Source of the DNA: a virus
Reading direction: 5' to 3' (one strand)
Virus record (IMG/VR): IMGVR_UViG_3300010397_000001
Span: 20,365 to 84,364 of that record
Length of the DNA: 64,000 nucleotides
Shown here: piece by piece, positions 31,958 through 38,663 of the stretch
Layout of the letters: every line of letters begins with the position of its first letter
Numbering within the stretch: position 1 is the first letter of the stretch
Translations under genes and position numbers: made by a program
The notes under the pieces: model-generated
The model's input: the letters and a program-made list of their open reading frames with translations, nothing else
What the model was told of the DNA's origin: nothing
Database searches by the model: none

Positions 31958-32074
31958 GGGGATGTAGCTCAATGACAGAGCGGAAAAGCCATCACTAGGA
32001 ACCACCGTGAGAACAGGTTGCGGCATGGACCGTGCGTGATGGATTCGATTCAGGTTCAAGTCCTGACATCCCCT
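31958..32074 (+). ncRNA. tRNA-like RNA C, 117 nt
   Basis: Perfect acceptor stem GGGGATG/CATCCCC (31958-31964, 32067-32073), TA, D-arm GCTC-AATGACA-GAGC, and T-arm TCAGG-TTCAAGT-CCTGA. In place of an anticodon arm there is a 7-bp stem CCATCAC/GTGATGG (31989-31995, 32036-32042) enclosing 40 nt with AACC/GGTT and a second small hairpin. Same architecture as element B. Bases 31814-31957 between them contain hairpins (CTAGG/CCTAG; GCCGGCG/CGCCGGC) but no gene I can name. Confidence 0.55.
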
Positions 32075-32172
32075 CTGCGTTGACCAGGTGAATCACGACT
32101 GCACACAATGCGGCTCGACGTTCATCAGCAACCTGGCCGGCGTAGTCCTGTAGTCGACGAAAGGGATGGTTC

Positions 32173-32337
32173 GTGCTTCAGCTCACGGAACGACCGACGC
32201 GTCAGAAGGCCAAGAAGTTCAGGCGCGCAGGCAGTACCGAGAAGGGAAGCGAGGCGGCCGATCTCGGCTACGTCTACTTCTCCCCAGAGGAGTGGGCGGC
32301 AATCGAAGCGGCCGCGCAGAACAGGTCCGCGGAGTAG
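32173..32337 (+). CDS. Small DNA-binding-like protein, 54 aa
   Basis: GTG 32173 with AAAGGGATGG upstream. The basic N-terminal half (R-Q-K-A-K-K-F-R-R) is followed by Y-V-Y-F-S-P-E-E-W-A-A-I-E-A-A-A, like the helix of small ribbon-helix-helix or antitoxin-type proteins. It overlaps longer Arg-rich frames that I reject. A terminator follows. Confidence 0.55.
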   Translation: MLQLTERPTRQKAKKFRRAGSTEKGSEAADLGYVYFSPEEWAAIEAAAQNRSAE

Positions 32338-32353
32338 TTGTACTACGAGAGAC

Positions 32354-32404
32354 GAACGGCGTGTTGGTGGCTTACCCCCGTGGGCCATCGGCACGCCGTT
32401 CTTT
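32354..32404 (+). terminator. Intrinsic terminator
   Basis: GAACGGCGTG (32354-32363) pairs exactly with CACGCCGTTC (32392-32401), followed by TTT. It closes the RNA/small-protein unit. Confidence 0.7.
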
Positions 32405-32425
32405 CATGTCCGGAGTTTGTGACAC

Positions 32426-32438
32426 TTCATAGGATGAA
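32426..32438 (+). promoter_or_regulatory. TTCA-N5-TGAA site before the Acb2-like gene
   Basis: Perfect copy (TTCAT-AGG-ATGAA) between a terminator and the ATG at 32442, placed as an operator or promoter element; it replaces any obvious ribosome binding site. Confidence 0.5.
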
Positions 32439-32441
32439 TCC

Positions 32442-33098
32442 ATGACTTCTATTCCAGATGACTACCCGCTGCGCCCTCGTGGCCCGCTGAAGGGTGCGAT
32501 CCCAGGACATCCCGAGTACGACAATCTGCGGTGGTGGAGCAGCGCGGTTAAAGCCCACCCTCAGATTGGCGATGTGCTCAAGGATGACACCGGCCGCGAT
32601 CTATTTAGGTTCGTTGGTCCCACTGACGACCCTGAAGACGGCACAGACTATGAGTGGCGCCCCATCCCTGCTGTGCCGGCAGAACCAAAGCCTGAGCACG
32701 CACCTGGATGCCATGCTGTGCACTACCCAGGCACTCCGTGCTTCGACACCCCTGTTCGCACGGCATTCGTGCATCAACCTGGCTGCAACACCGACCACAC
32801 GCCGGAGCAGCGCTGTATCAAGGTGAACAAGTTCTTCGGCCGCGATGGCATCGAAGATCTCGGTATGGCAGTGGACCGCGAAGCACAGATCCGCAACAAC
32901 CACGCCTACCACGCTCCGAATGACGCCAACACGATTCACGCGCATCAGATCGTGCGTGCTCAAACCACAGACCTCGCCATCTTCTTCGAACGCCTGCTCC
33001 CGGAAAGCCACGAGAAGGAATACGCCCTGAAGGCCATCCGCGAGGCGATGATGTGGGGCAACGCCGCCATCGCCATTCATGGGGTGAAGCAGTCATGA
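32442..33098 (+). CDS. Protein with C-terminal Acb2/Tad1-like hairpin (candidate anti-CBASS sponge)
   Basis: ATG 3 nt after the palindrome. Residues 1-150 contain Cys/His pairs (C90, C100, C115, C125) and no known fold. Residues ~153-213 match the helical hairpin of Acb2/Tad1 proteins: H-A-Y-H-A-P, a helix with I-V-R (R172), L-L-P-E-S-H-E-K-E-Y-A-L, then E-A-M-M-W-G-N-A-A-I-A. In the family this motif binds cyclic oligonucleotide signals and blocks CBASS or Thoeris. Acb2 alone is ~95 residues, so this is a longer fusion. Ligand unproven. Confidence 0.7.
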   Translation: MTSIPDDYPLRPRGPLKGAIPGHPEYDNLRWWSSAVKAHPQIGDVLKDDTGRDLFRFVGPTDDPEDGTDYEWRPIPAVPAEPKPEHAPGCHAVHYPGTPCFDTPVRTAFVHQPGCNTDHTPEQRCIKVNKFFGRDGIEDLGMAVDREAQIRNNHAYHAPNDANTIHAHQIVRAQTTDLAIFFERLLPESHEKEYALKAIREAMMWGNAAIAIHGVKQS

Positions 33099-33433
33099 CG
33101 CTCAACATGAAGGCCAACCCTTCTGACGCCGACTGGTACTGGTCCGCCATCATCGTTGACAGCTTCGGTGAGACGGACAACTACGACGGCTACGCGGTTG
33201 GTGACAGGCCCACTCAGTCAAACTTCCAGGAATGGCACGGACAGGGTTCGTTGGGCCACAACCACTCATGGGTGGCCGGCATGATGCACGTGCACGACGA
33301 AGACCTCGAAACCGTATCCAAGATGCGACCGGTCACGTGCGAGGTGTGCGATCTGGTCTACGGCAGCAAGCCGAAGAAGATCAAGGTGCTCGACTGGGAA
33401 GTCACGGCCATCCCCAAGAAGTCGCGCATGTGA
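33095..33433 (+). CDS. Hypothetical protein, 112 aa
   Basis: ATG in an ATGA overlap with the Acb2-like gene. Trp/Asp/His-rich, with one CxxC (T-C-E-V-C) near residue 83 and a basic C-terminus. It may be functionally linked to its upstream partner through coupling. No family recognised. Confidence 0.55.
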   Translation: MTLNMKANPSDADWYWSAIIVDSFGETDNYDGYAVGDRPTQSNFQEWHGQGSLGHNHSWVAGMMHVHDEDLETVSKMRPVTCEVCDLVYGSKPKKIKVLDWEVTAIPKKSRM

Positions 33434-33597
33434 AGAAGCTCAACACCGAATCAAACGGTAGCGGCGAAAGGTACATCGACGGCGTCAAGCACGTATGGAG
33501 CATCTTCGACAACGCGTGGGTGACGCTGGACTACTGGAGGTGGGTCAATGGGAAAGGCGAAAAAGCCGTGGAAGCCGAGACCACAGCCGCCGATTGA
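33430..33597 (+). CDS. Small hypothetical protein, 55 aa
   Basis: GTG in a GTGA overlap; Trp/Tyr-rich beta segment (H-V-W-S-I-F-D-N-A-W-V-T-L-D-Y-W), possibly one small beta-hairpin domain. Unknown. Confidence 0.5.
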   Translation: MKKLNTESNGSGERYIDGVKHVWSIFDNAWVTLDYWRWVNGKGEKAVEAETTAAD

Positions 33598-33709
33598 TGT
33601 CCTGGTGCACTGTGACAGGGCCGTGGAACGCCTTCAGGAGGTCGTGGGGCGCATAAACAGCCTTCTGGCACCCCCAACCAAGGACAAGGCCACCTGGCGG
33701 CTCTGGTGA
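33548..33709 (+). CDS. Small basic protein, 53 aa
   Basis: ATG 33548 has GGAGGTGG upstream, a strong site inside the previous gene (50-nt overlap). Pro/Lys-rich start, then an amphipathic helix (A-V-E-R-L-Q-E-V-V-G-R-I). A GTGA overlap with the next gene supports it. Confidence 0.5.
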   Translation: MGKAKKPWKPRPQPPIDVLVHCDRAVERLQEVVGRINSLLAPPTKDKATWRLW

Positions 33710-34299
33710 GCCTCCTGGAATGGCTGTACGCGGACGATCCTGGCTGGTTCAGGTTCTTCACCACAGACGAGTGGGAAGCGATGGTCAACGCCGACCTGTA
33801 CCTCTCGTACGTTCGCACGCTTGACGACATAGTTGACGTCCCCTGGAGACACGGGGGCTTCGATCTGACTGAAAGACCACCTGTTTTGCCCTCGTTGATA
33901 GGGTTCGTTCAGCCAGTGAATCAACAGCCACAACCAAGGAGCGAAGTGAACGCCACCAAGAACGATCCCTATGCCGTCAGGAACGACCCCTACGCGACAC
34001 CGCAACACGTGCACGTCGAAGCCGGAGTGGAACACGGCGCGATGGTCGCCAAGCCGGACATCCTGAAGGAGGAGGTGGCCGACGCGAAGAAGGTCGAGGG
34101 GTACTTCAGATTCTTCAGTGGCTCCAAGATGGTCGTGATCGACACCGTGGCGAACACGTACGGAGCCAACCCGACCGATCTGCACGAATCCACGTACGGA
34201 CTCTTCTTCACCGACGACTCCGGCGGCAAGAACTTCGTGCCGTGGAGTTCGATCGAGAGCATCCAGGAAGACGAGGACGCTCAGGACGACAGCGAGTGA
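33706..34299 (+). CDS. Hypothetical protein, 197 aa
   Basis: GTG in a GTGA overlap. An acidic aromatic N-terminus is followed by a Gln/Pro linker containing N-D-P-Y-A twice (tandem repeat near residues 86-97), then an alpha/beta C-terminal domain ending in an acidic tail. No recognised family. Confidence 0.55.
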   Translation: MSLLEWLYADDPGWFRFFTTDEWEAMVNADLYLSYVRTLDDIVDVPWRHGGFDLTERPPVLPSLIGFVQPVNQQPQPRSEVNATKNDPYAVRNDPYATPQHVHVEAGVEHGAMVAKPDILKEEVADAKKVEGYFRFFSGSKMVVIDTVANTYGANPTDLHESTYGLFFTDDSGGKNFVPWSSIESIQEDEDAQDDSE

Positions 34300-34305
34300 T
34301 CTACA

Positions 34306-34321
34306 GCCCCCGCAAGGGGGC
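34306..34321 (+). terminator. GCAA-loop hairpin
   Basis: GCCCCC-GCAA-GGGGGC, 6 nt after a stop codon and 4 nt before a tRNA-like element. Likely terminator or processing signal. Confidence 0.5.
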
Positions 34322-34325
34322 ACCT

Positions 34326-34394
34326 GGCGTGCATCGGTTGCACTGTGTATCCGGAGACGGGAAAACACAGCGGGTTCGATTCCCGCTCACGCCA
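34326..34394 (+). ncRNA. Short tRNA-like RNA D, 69 nt
   Basis: Acceptor-like GGCGTG/CACGCC, canonical T-arm GCGGG-TTCGATT-CCCGC, discriminator A. The middle is CTGTGT/ACACAG with a 16-nt internal part (TCC-GGAGACG-GGA) in place of a normal anticodon arm, and the D-arm is reduced to TGCA/TGCA. It may be a degenerate tRNA or a tRNA mimic related to elements B and C. Confidence 0.45.
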
Positions 34395-34399
34395 CGACA

Positions 34400-34412
34400 T
34401 TCATCCGCTGAA
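34400..34412 (+). promoter_or_regulatory. TTCA-N5-TGAA site
   Basis: Perfect copy between the tRNA-like element and the ATG at 34427, overlapping an AAGGGAAG ribosome binding site. Confidence 0.45.
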
Positions 34413-34426
34413 GGGAAGCAGTAGAG

Positions 34427-34957
34427 ATGAACTGGGAACAAGAAGGATCAGCCAACTGGGAACCGAGTAACCGTGAACGTACGCCGTTAGGGCCACGACT
34501 ACGTGAAGGCTGGCAAGACCTGACGGACACAGGCACCAACGTCATCAAGTGGCCTTGGCGTCTCCGCGCGGCCATGAAGTATCAGGCACGTAGGCAGGCC
34601 AAGAAGAACAGCCCTCAGGTGTGGTGGGGGCGACAGTTCATCAGGATCGCCAAGTTCCTCACGGCCTGCTGGCTACTGATCGCTACCGCTGACGTGATCT
34701 GGTCCAGCACTCGGAGGCAGCACGACTGGAACATCGAGAAGTTCATGTTGTCAATGAGTGTGTACCTCATCGCCGGCATCGTCTGCTGGGCGGACCGCGC
34801 TCTGCGGGAGATGGGATTCCGCATGATTGCTGTCGGTACCGCCCCGTCCTACTCGCTGACAATGGGCCGGCATGTTGCGCAGGATCCGACCAACCTCGTT
34901 ATCCGTACCTTCGATCACAGTGGACGTCAATTTGCTTTCGTCGTCAAGGAGGACTGA
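34427..34957 (+). CDS. Two-pass membrane protein, 176 aa
   Basis: ATG with AAGGGAAG upstream. Basic, Trp-rich N-terminal ~70 residues, then two transmembrane helices (~75-93 and ~104-123) and a ~50-residue soluble tail. Coupled by TGATG to another membrane protein. Unknown function. Confidence 0.6.
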   Translation: MNWEQEGSANWEPSNRERTPLGPRLREGWQDLTDTGTNVIKWPWRLRAAMKYQARRQAKKNSPQVWWGRQFIRIAKFLTACWLLIATADVIWSSTRRQHDWNIEKFMLSMSVYLIAGIVCWADRALREMGFRMIAVGTAPSYSLTMGRHVAQDPTNLVIRTFDHSGRQFAFVVKED

Positions 34958-35196
34958 TGCGTGTTCTTGCTGTTACAGGAGCAGTACTGTTGCTGTCTTC
35001 GCTTGTGTGCATCATTTTCAACCTCATCAAGATTCGCGACTATCTAGAAAACATCAATGACGAGCTGAGGCCGTTGGAACGTATCCCACTGAACCCGTTC
35101 GCTGTGATCGACAAGCTGAGCGAGATTAACAAGGAGCTTCAGCGCCTGAATTTTCAGCAGAACAAACCACCCATGGGAGGTAGCCGCGATGTCTGA
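34957..35196 (+). CDS. Membrane-anchored coiled-coil protein, 79 aa
   Basis: ATG in TGATG. N-terminal transmembrane helix (residues 4-25) followed by heptad-like helices (Y-L-E-N-I-N-D-E-L, I-N-K-E-L-Q-R-L). It probably partners the preceding membrane protein. Confidence 0.6.
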   Translation: MRVLAVTGAVLLLSSLVCIIFNLIKIRDYLENINDELRPLERIPLNPFAVIDKLSEINKELQRLNFQQNKPPMGGSRDV

Positions 35197-35542
35197 ACGT
35201 GATGAACGCATCGCCATGGTGGTTGAAGAGGTCATGAAGGTACTGGACACGCATGAACTCGACTACGAAGACATCCTCCTCGCGCTTACGGCATCACAAC
35301 AGAAGGTGATGCGGGAGTATCTGGGCACCAGGGAGCAGATTCAAAGCATGAAGAAGGTTCTCATGCTGGCTGATCTGGACTTGGTCAGATCTACAGAAGG
35401 AGCAGACCCACTGGTCTACGTGGTCGAGATCGACCAGATCCTCAGGTTCGACTACGACAGCGGACAGTGGGTTCGATTAAGGTCATGGAGCGAAGTGACG
35501 CTGCATGATGTCGGAATACCGCGAAGTGAGGAGAAGGACTAG
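35189..35542 (+). CDS. Hypothetical protein, 117 aa
   Basis: ATG overlapping the previous gene by 8 nt, with GGGAGG upstream. Helical N-terminal half, beta-rich second half. No motif recognised. Confidence 0.55.
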   Translation: MSERDERIAMVVEEVMKVLDTHELDYEDILLALTASQQKVMREYLGTREQIQSMKKVLMLADLDLVRSTEGADPLVYVVEIDQILRFDYDSGQWVRLRSWSEVTLHDVGIPRSEEKD

Positions 35543-35772
35543 TGCCCAAGGATGAGTTGTCAGCGCGACGTGACAAGAAGGTTGAACCGCCGGTGATGGG
35601 TGTCGTCTCGGCGGCTGACCATCTGAAGAACAAGCGTGTGTGTCTGGACGTCGCCGGCCGCGTGCTCAATTACAACGTCGCCAGCAACGAATCGGTCAGC
35701 AACGACGCGCTCGATGAGCTGGCCGAACGCGTCGCGTACCTCGCTGACCAGTTGATGGAGTACTTCGCATGA
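35542..35772 (+). CDS. Hypothetical protein, 76 aa
   Basis: GTG in TAGTG. Basic start, small beta segment, then an acidic C-terminal helix. Unknown. Confidence 0.55.
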   Translation: MPKDELSARRDKKVEPPVMGVVSAADHLKNKRVCLDVAGRVLNYNVASNESVSNDALDELAERVAYLADQLMEYFA

Positions 35773-36020
35773 TGTGCCCAACGTGCAAGCATCTGGGCAC
35801 CATCAACGTAGAGCTGGCGGCTGCTGGAAAGCCGTTGGTACCCCACACAGCAGAAGACTGTGAATGGCCGGCAGGCGACTCTACAACGGGTCAGTTGGCG
35901 TCGTGCTTCTGCCAACACAAGGGAGTTGTTCGGGAAATTAAGGAGATCAAGCTGGACAGCTACGGCCCTGACGTCGGGGGCTTCGGAAAGATTGTGTCCG
36001 TCACTGAAGTTGAGGGGTAG
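35769..36020 (+). CDS. Cys-rich hypothetical protein, 83 aa
   Basis: ATG in an ATGA overlap. C-P-T-C-K at the start, then H-T-A-E-D-C and C-F-C-Q-H-K: a probable zinc site spanning residues 3-50. The C-terminal part is beta-rich. Confidence 0.55.
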   Translation: MMCPTCKHLGTINVELAAAGKPLVPHTAEDCEWPAGDSTTGQLASCFCQHKGVVREIKEIKLDSYGPDVGGFGKIVSVTEVEG

Positions 36021-36025
36021 TCCCT

Positions 36026-36301
36026 ATGGATGTTGAGTTCGGCAAGGAAGAAGCAGACCACGTCACCAACCACATCGCCATGCTCCGCACCGATCTGGCG
36101 AACCAGCTAGCGGTAATTCGGACAGCCATGCAACCTCCTTCTGACGGCGACTACCTCTACGGAACGTTCAGAAACTACGCGGAAGCCATCACCTCTTTTG
36201 CCGGCTGTCTGTTGGACATCGCGGAGTTCCTGGACAAGTTCATGCAGGGGATCGACATCACTGCGAGGGCACTGTCCAACACCCCTACGCAAGACAGTTA
36301 G
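36026..36301 (+). CDS. Hypothetical helical protein, 91 aa
   Basis: ATG 5 nt after the previous stop. All-helical, amphipathic, acidic; no family recognised. Confidence 0.55.
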   Translation: MDVEFGKEEADHVTNHIAMLRTDLANQLAVIRTAMQPPSDGDYLYGTFRNYAEAITSFAGCLLDIAEFLDKFMQGIDITARALSNTPTQDS

Positions 36302-36311
36302 AGTTGATCGC

Positions 36312-36602
36312 ATGACAGACGCCATCACCGTGCCGATCACGGCGATTATGGTGCTTGACGCTCGGTATCGCTGGTGGTGGCGTCGTGCGGTCAAGCCTGG
36401 CAAGCATCTCCCGTCGGCAGGAATGCTTGATTCAACTGATGAAGACGGAACCAAGCACGTACTCGTACCTGTTTCATGTACCAGGTTCGGACGTCTGATG
36501 CGTAGCGAGGGGTTGACCGGTGACTGTCGGCCTGGGCGCTACCTCCTAGTGATAGCTGAAGGGGTGCCACCGCGTCTTGAGAACATACTGGAAACAATTT
36601 AA
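36312..36602 (+). CDS. Hypothetical protein, 96 aa
   Basis: ATG 36312 is the first good start after the previous stop. Beta-rich with a Trp/Arg cluster (Y-R-W-W-W-R-R); no recognised domain. Confidence 0.5.
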   Translation: MTDAITVPITAIMVLDARYRWWWRRAVKPGKHLPSAGMLDSTDEDGTKHVLVPVSCTRFGRLMRSEGLTGDCRPGRYLLVIAEGVPPRLENILETI

Positions 36603-36816
36603 GGACAGTCCGCCACTGTTACAGTGCGCAGTCCTGGTAGAGGGAGGAGCTTGGTTCTTCTCTGTCAAATTCATTGACAACATTGCTCAATGGAACGAAT
36701 CAGCTGTGAGGTTCTTCTTCTCAGCGGCGCTAATAACGTGGTTCCTGGCGGATCTGTTGCGTTGGAACGTAGAATACGATTCATGCAATCAATCAGAATC
36801 TCACGACAAACTCTGA
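36577..36816 (+). CDS. Possible two-pass membrane protein, 79 aa
   Basis: TTG start overlapping the previous gene by 26 nt; no strong ribosome binding site. Two hydrophobic segments (~14-31 and ~45-60) suggest a membrane hairpin. It overlaps the glycosylase start by 34 nt. Reality uncertain. Confidence 0.4.
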   Translation: MRTYWKQFKDSPPLLQCAVLVEGGAWFFSVKFIDNIAQWNESAVRFFFSAALITWFLADLLRWNVEYDSCNQSESHDKL

Positions 36817-37409
36817 ACGCCGCGCGCCTGGCTAGCCATTATGACAACTACCGCACCGCGTTCAACAAGCCGCCTTACAAGCCAGAGGGAACCAATTTCG
36901 TGCCAGGGGTGGGCAACACCACCCCTCGGATCGTCTTCGTCGGTGAAGCGCCCGGCGAGAACGAGGATAGGTTGCGTGTCCCCTTCTGTGGCAAGGCTGG
37001 CAGGCTACTTGCTCAAGCTATGGCCGATTCAGGACTGAACCGTGCGAGGATTCCTTGGTACATAACGAATCTCGTGAAGTACCGGCCACCAGGAAATAAG
37101 CTGTCGCACGAGGTTGCCACGCCGGCATATCCTATGTTGCGTACAGAAATTCAGATCCTGAATCCAAGGATCGTCGTCCCACTAGGACAGTGGAGTACAG
37201 CGGCATGGTTCCAGAACTTCAGCATCACTCAGGTGGCGGGGAACATCTACAGCAAGCGGCACGGCGACCACATGATCGAGGTGATGCCGATGCTGCATCC
37301 CTCGTACCTCCTGAGGAAGAACGACCCGAAGTTGTTTCAGGACTACGTCACCCTCTTCCGGGAGCTGACGACCTACGTGCGTTCGTCGAAGCAGCAGGCC
37401 ACACGCTAA
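36783..37409 (+). CDS. Family-4-like uracil-DNA glycosylase
   Basis: ATG 36783. Motif 1 G-E-A-P-G-E-N-E-D, then P-F-C-G-K-A-G-R-L-L, Y-I-T-N-L-V-K-Y-R-P-P and motif 2 H-P-S-Y-L-L-R all match family 4 uracil-DNA glycosylases and the SPO1-type phage versions. The four cysteines that hold the 4Fe-4S cluster in family 4 are not present (only one Cys in the core). It likely removes uracil from DNA, or has lost or changed that activity. Confidence 0.75.
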   Translation: MQSIRISRQTLNAARLASHYDNYRTAFNKPPYKPEGTNFVPGVGNTTPRIVFVGEAPGENEDRLRVPFCGKAGRLLAQAMADSGLNRARIPWYITNLVKYRPPGNKLSHEVATPAYPMLRTEIQILNPRIVVPLGQWSTAAWFQNFSITQVAGNIYSKRHGDHMIEVMPMLHPSYLLRKNDPKLFQDYVTLFRELTTYVRSSKQQATR

Positions 37410-37414
37410 TCGAG

Positions 37415-37720
37415 GTGTACGGCGGCTACAGAATCAAGACCACTCAGTGGTGCCATGTGGAGTTGCACCTCCAGATATTCAACTGGCGCCTAGTAGCCGT
37501 GGAGCTGGGTGATCATCGTTACCCCGCCAACCTCCGTGGCTGGTGCTACCCGCACAATCAGTTCCTCATCGCTGTCATTCAGGCGTGCAACTGGGACGGC
37601 AGGCCAGACACCGAACCGAGTGGATGGGTCCGTGCCATCGACACCATGGCAGTCAGAAGCCGTCCGGACTATGTGGAACGTCATAACGGCGAGCCACTGG
37701 CCGGCGTAACACAGATGTAG
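37415..37720 (+). CDS. Hypothetical protein, 101 aa
   Basis: GTG 37415, 6 nt after the glycosylase stop; the longer frame is a shadow. Beta-rich with several Trp/Cys residues; no family recognised. Confidence 0.5.
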   Translation: MYGGYRIKTTQWCHVELHLQIFNWRLVAVELGDHRYPANLRGWCYPHNQFLIAVIQACNWDGRPDTEPSGWVRAIDTMAVRSRPDYVERHNGEPLAGVTQM

Positions 37721-37729
37721 GAGAAGACA

Positions 37730-38350
37730 GTGGACATCCCTATCCTCGGACAAGACAACAAGACCACAAAGGACGGTGAGGCGAAGGTAGCCATCCGGCA
37801 GGTGTTCGCCGTCATCTGTTCGGAACACGGCATCCTGGCCTACGATGCATCCAGAACACCGCTTCAGGAGAGCGGTATTGTGGCGGCGCACATCAAGATG
37901 CACGAAGAGTTCAACAAGCGCGCGGAAGACACGCTGTCGCGGATCAGGGCCAACACCAACGCTCGTGACAAGATGCAGTCGACATCGCTGTGTCAGTGCC
38001 CGTGCAGAGACCACACCGGTTGCATCCCGGAAGACCGCGAACACGTCGTCAAGGTGCCCGAAGGAGCCGATGGGTTCCCGTTCCCATCGATGATCTGTTG
38101 TGGGCCGTGCCGCGACTACTGGGCCTGGCGTGAAGAGGAGATGGCCAAGCAGCGCGCCGAGTGGGCCAAGCAGGACGAGGAGGCCGGCGAACCACTCCAC
38201 ACGGCGATGGAATGGTCCAAGATGGACAAGCTGTGGGAGATAAGCGACTGGGAAGGGTTCCGCGGCGTGCCGGCCAACGAGCGGATGACCAAGGACACCT
38301 ACGAGAAGCGCAAGGCACTGTGCGTCGTCGCGCCCAGGGTGCAGCCGTGA
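37730..38350 (+). CDS. Cys-rich hypothetical protein, 206 aa
   Basis: GTG after GGAGAAG. Helical N-terminus, then C-Q-C-P-C-R-D-H-T-G-C and C-C-G-P-C-R-D-Y (residues ~87-130), a multi-Cys metal site, then charged helices. Coupled to the next gene by GTGA. Confidence 0.55.
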   Translation: MDIPILGQDNKTTKDGEAKVAIRQVFAVICSEHGILAYDASRTPLQESGIVAAHIKMHEEFNKRAEDTLSRIRANTNARDKMQSTSLCQCPCRDHTGCIPEDREHVVKVPEGADGFPFPSMICCGPCRDYWAWREEEMAKQRAEWAKQDEEAGEPLHTAMEWSKMDKLWEISDWEGFRGVPANERMTKDTYEKRKALCVVAPRVQP

Positions 38351-38571
38351 CCGACCTTGGTGAGATGTTCAAGAAGATCACAGAGTCGGTCGTTTTCACG
38401 CAACCGGCATCGCTGGCCTACCAGGGCAAGCGTGGAGCTACAGCCGACGAGTTCGAGAAGATGACCGACGAGCAGCTCGCCAAGTCCGTCACGGCTATCA
38501 ACCTTCTTCGTGATGCCTGTGACGCCGAGTTCAGACGTCGTCGAGGCAATGGCGGCAAGGTCGAGGACTAA
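38347..38571 (+). CDS. Hypothetical protein, 74 aa
   Basis: GTG in a GTGA overlap. Helical; ends with a basic R-R-R-R stretch. Last gene before a strong terminator that precedes the virion module. Confidence 0.55.
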   Translation: MTDLGEMFKKITESVVFTQPASLAYQGKRGATADEFEKMTDEQLAKSVTAINLLRDACDAEFRRRRGNGGKVED

Positions 38572-38580
38572 ACCGGACTC

Positions 38581-38619
38581 AAAGTAGCCAGCCCTTCGTG
38601 AACAGGGGCTGGCTACTTT
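38581..38619 (+). terminator. Strong, possibly bidirectional terminator before the virion genes
   Basis: Perfect 14-bp stem AAAGTAGCCAGCCC/GGGCTGGCTACTTT (38581-38594 with 38606-38619), 11-nt loop. The A/T-rich ends make it usable on both strands. Confidence 0.85.
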
Positions 38620-38663
38620 GTCATTCACCCCTAGAATGACGGAGACACGATCAGGGGGTGGAC

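Noticed and set aside
32108-32432. Two longer Arg/Ser-rich frames (32108-32422, 32166-32432)
   Set aside because: Low-complexity composition and crossing of a terminator; the 54-residue frame at 32173 has a better start and protein-like sequence.
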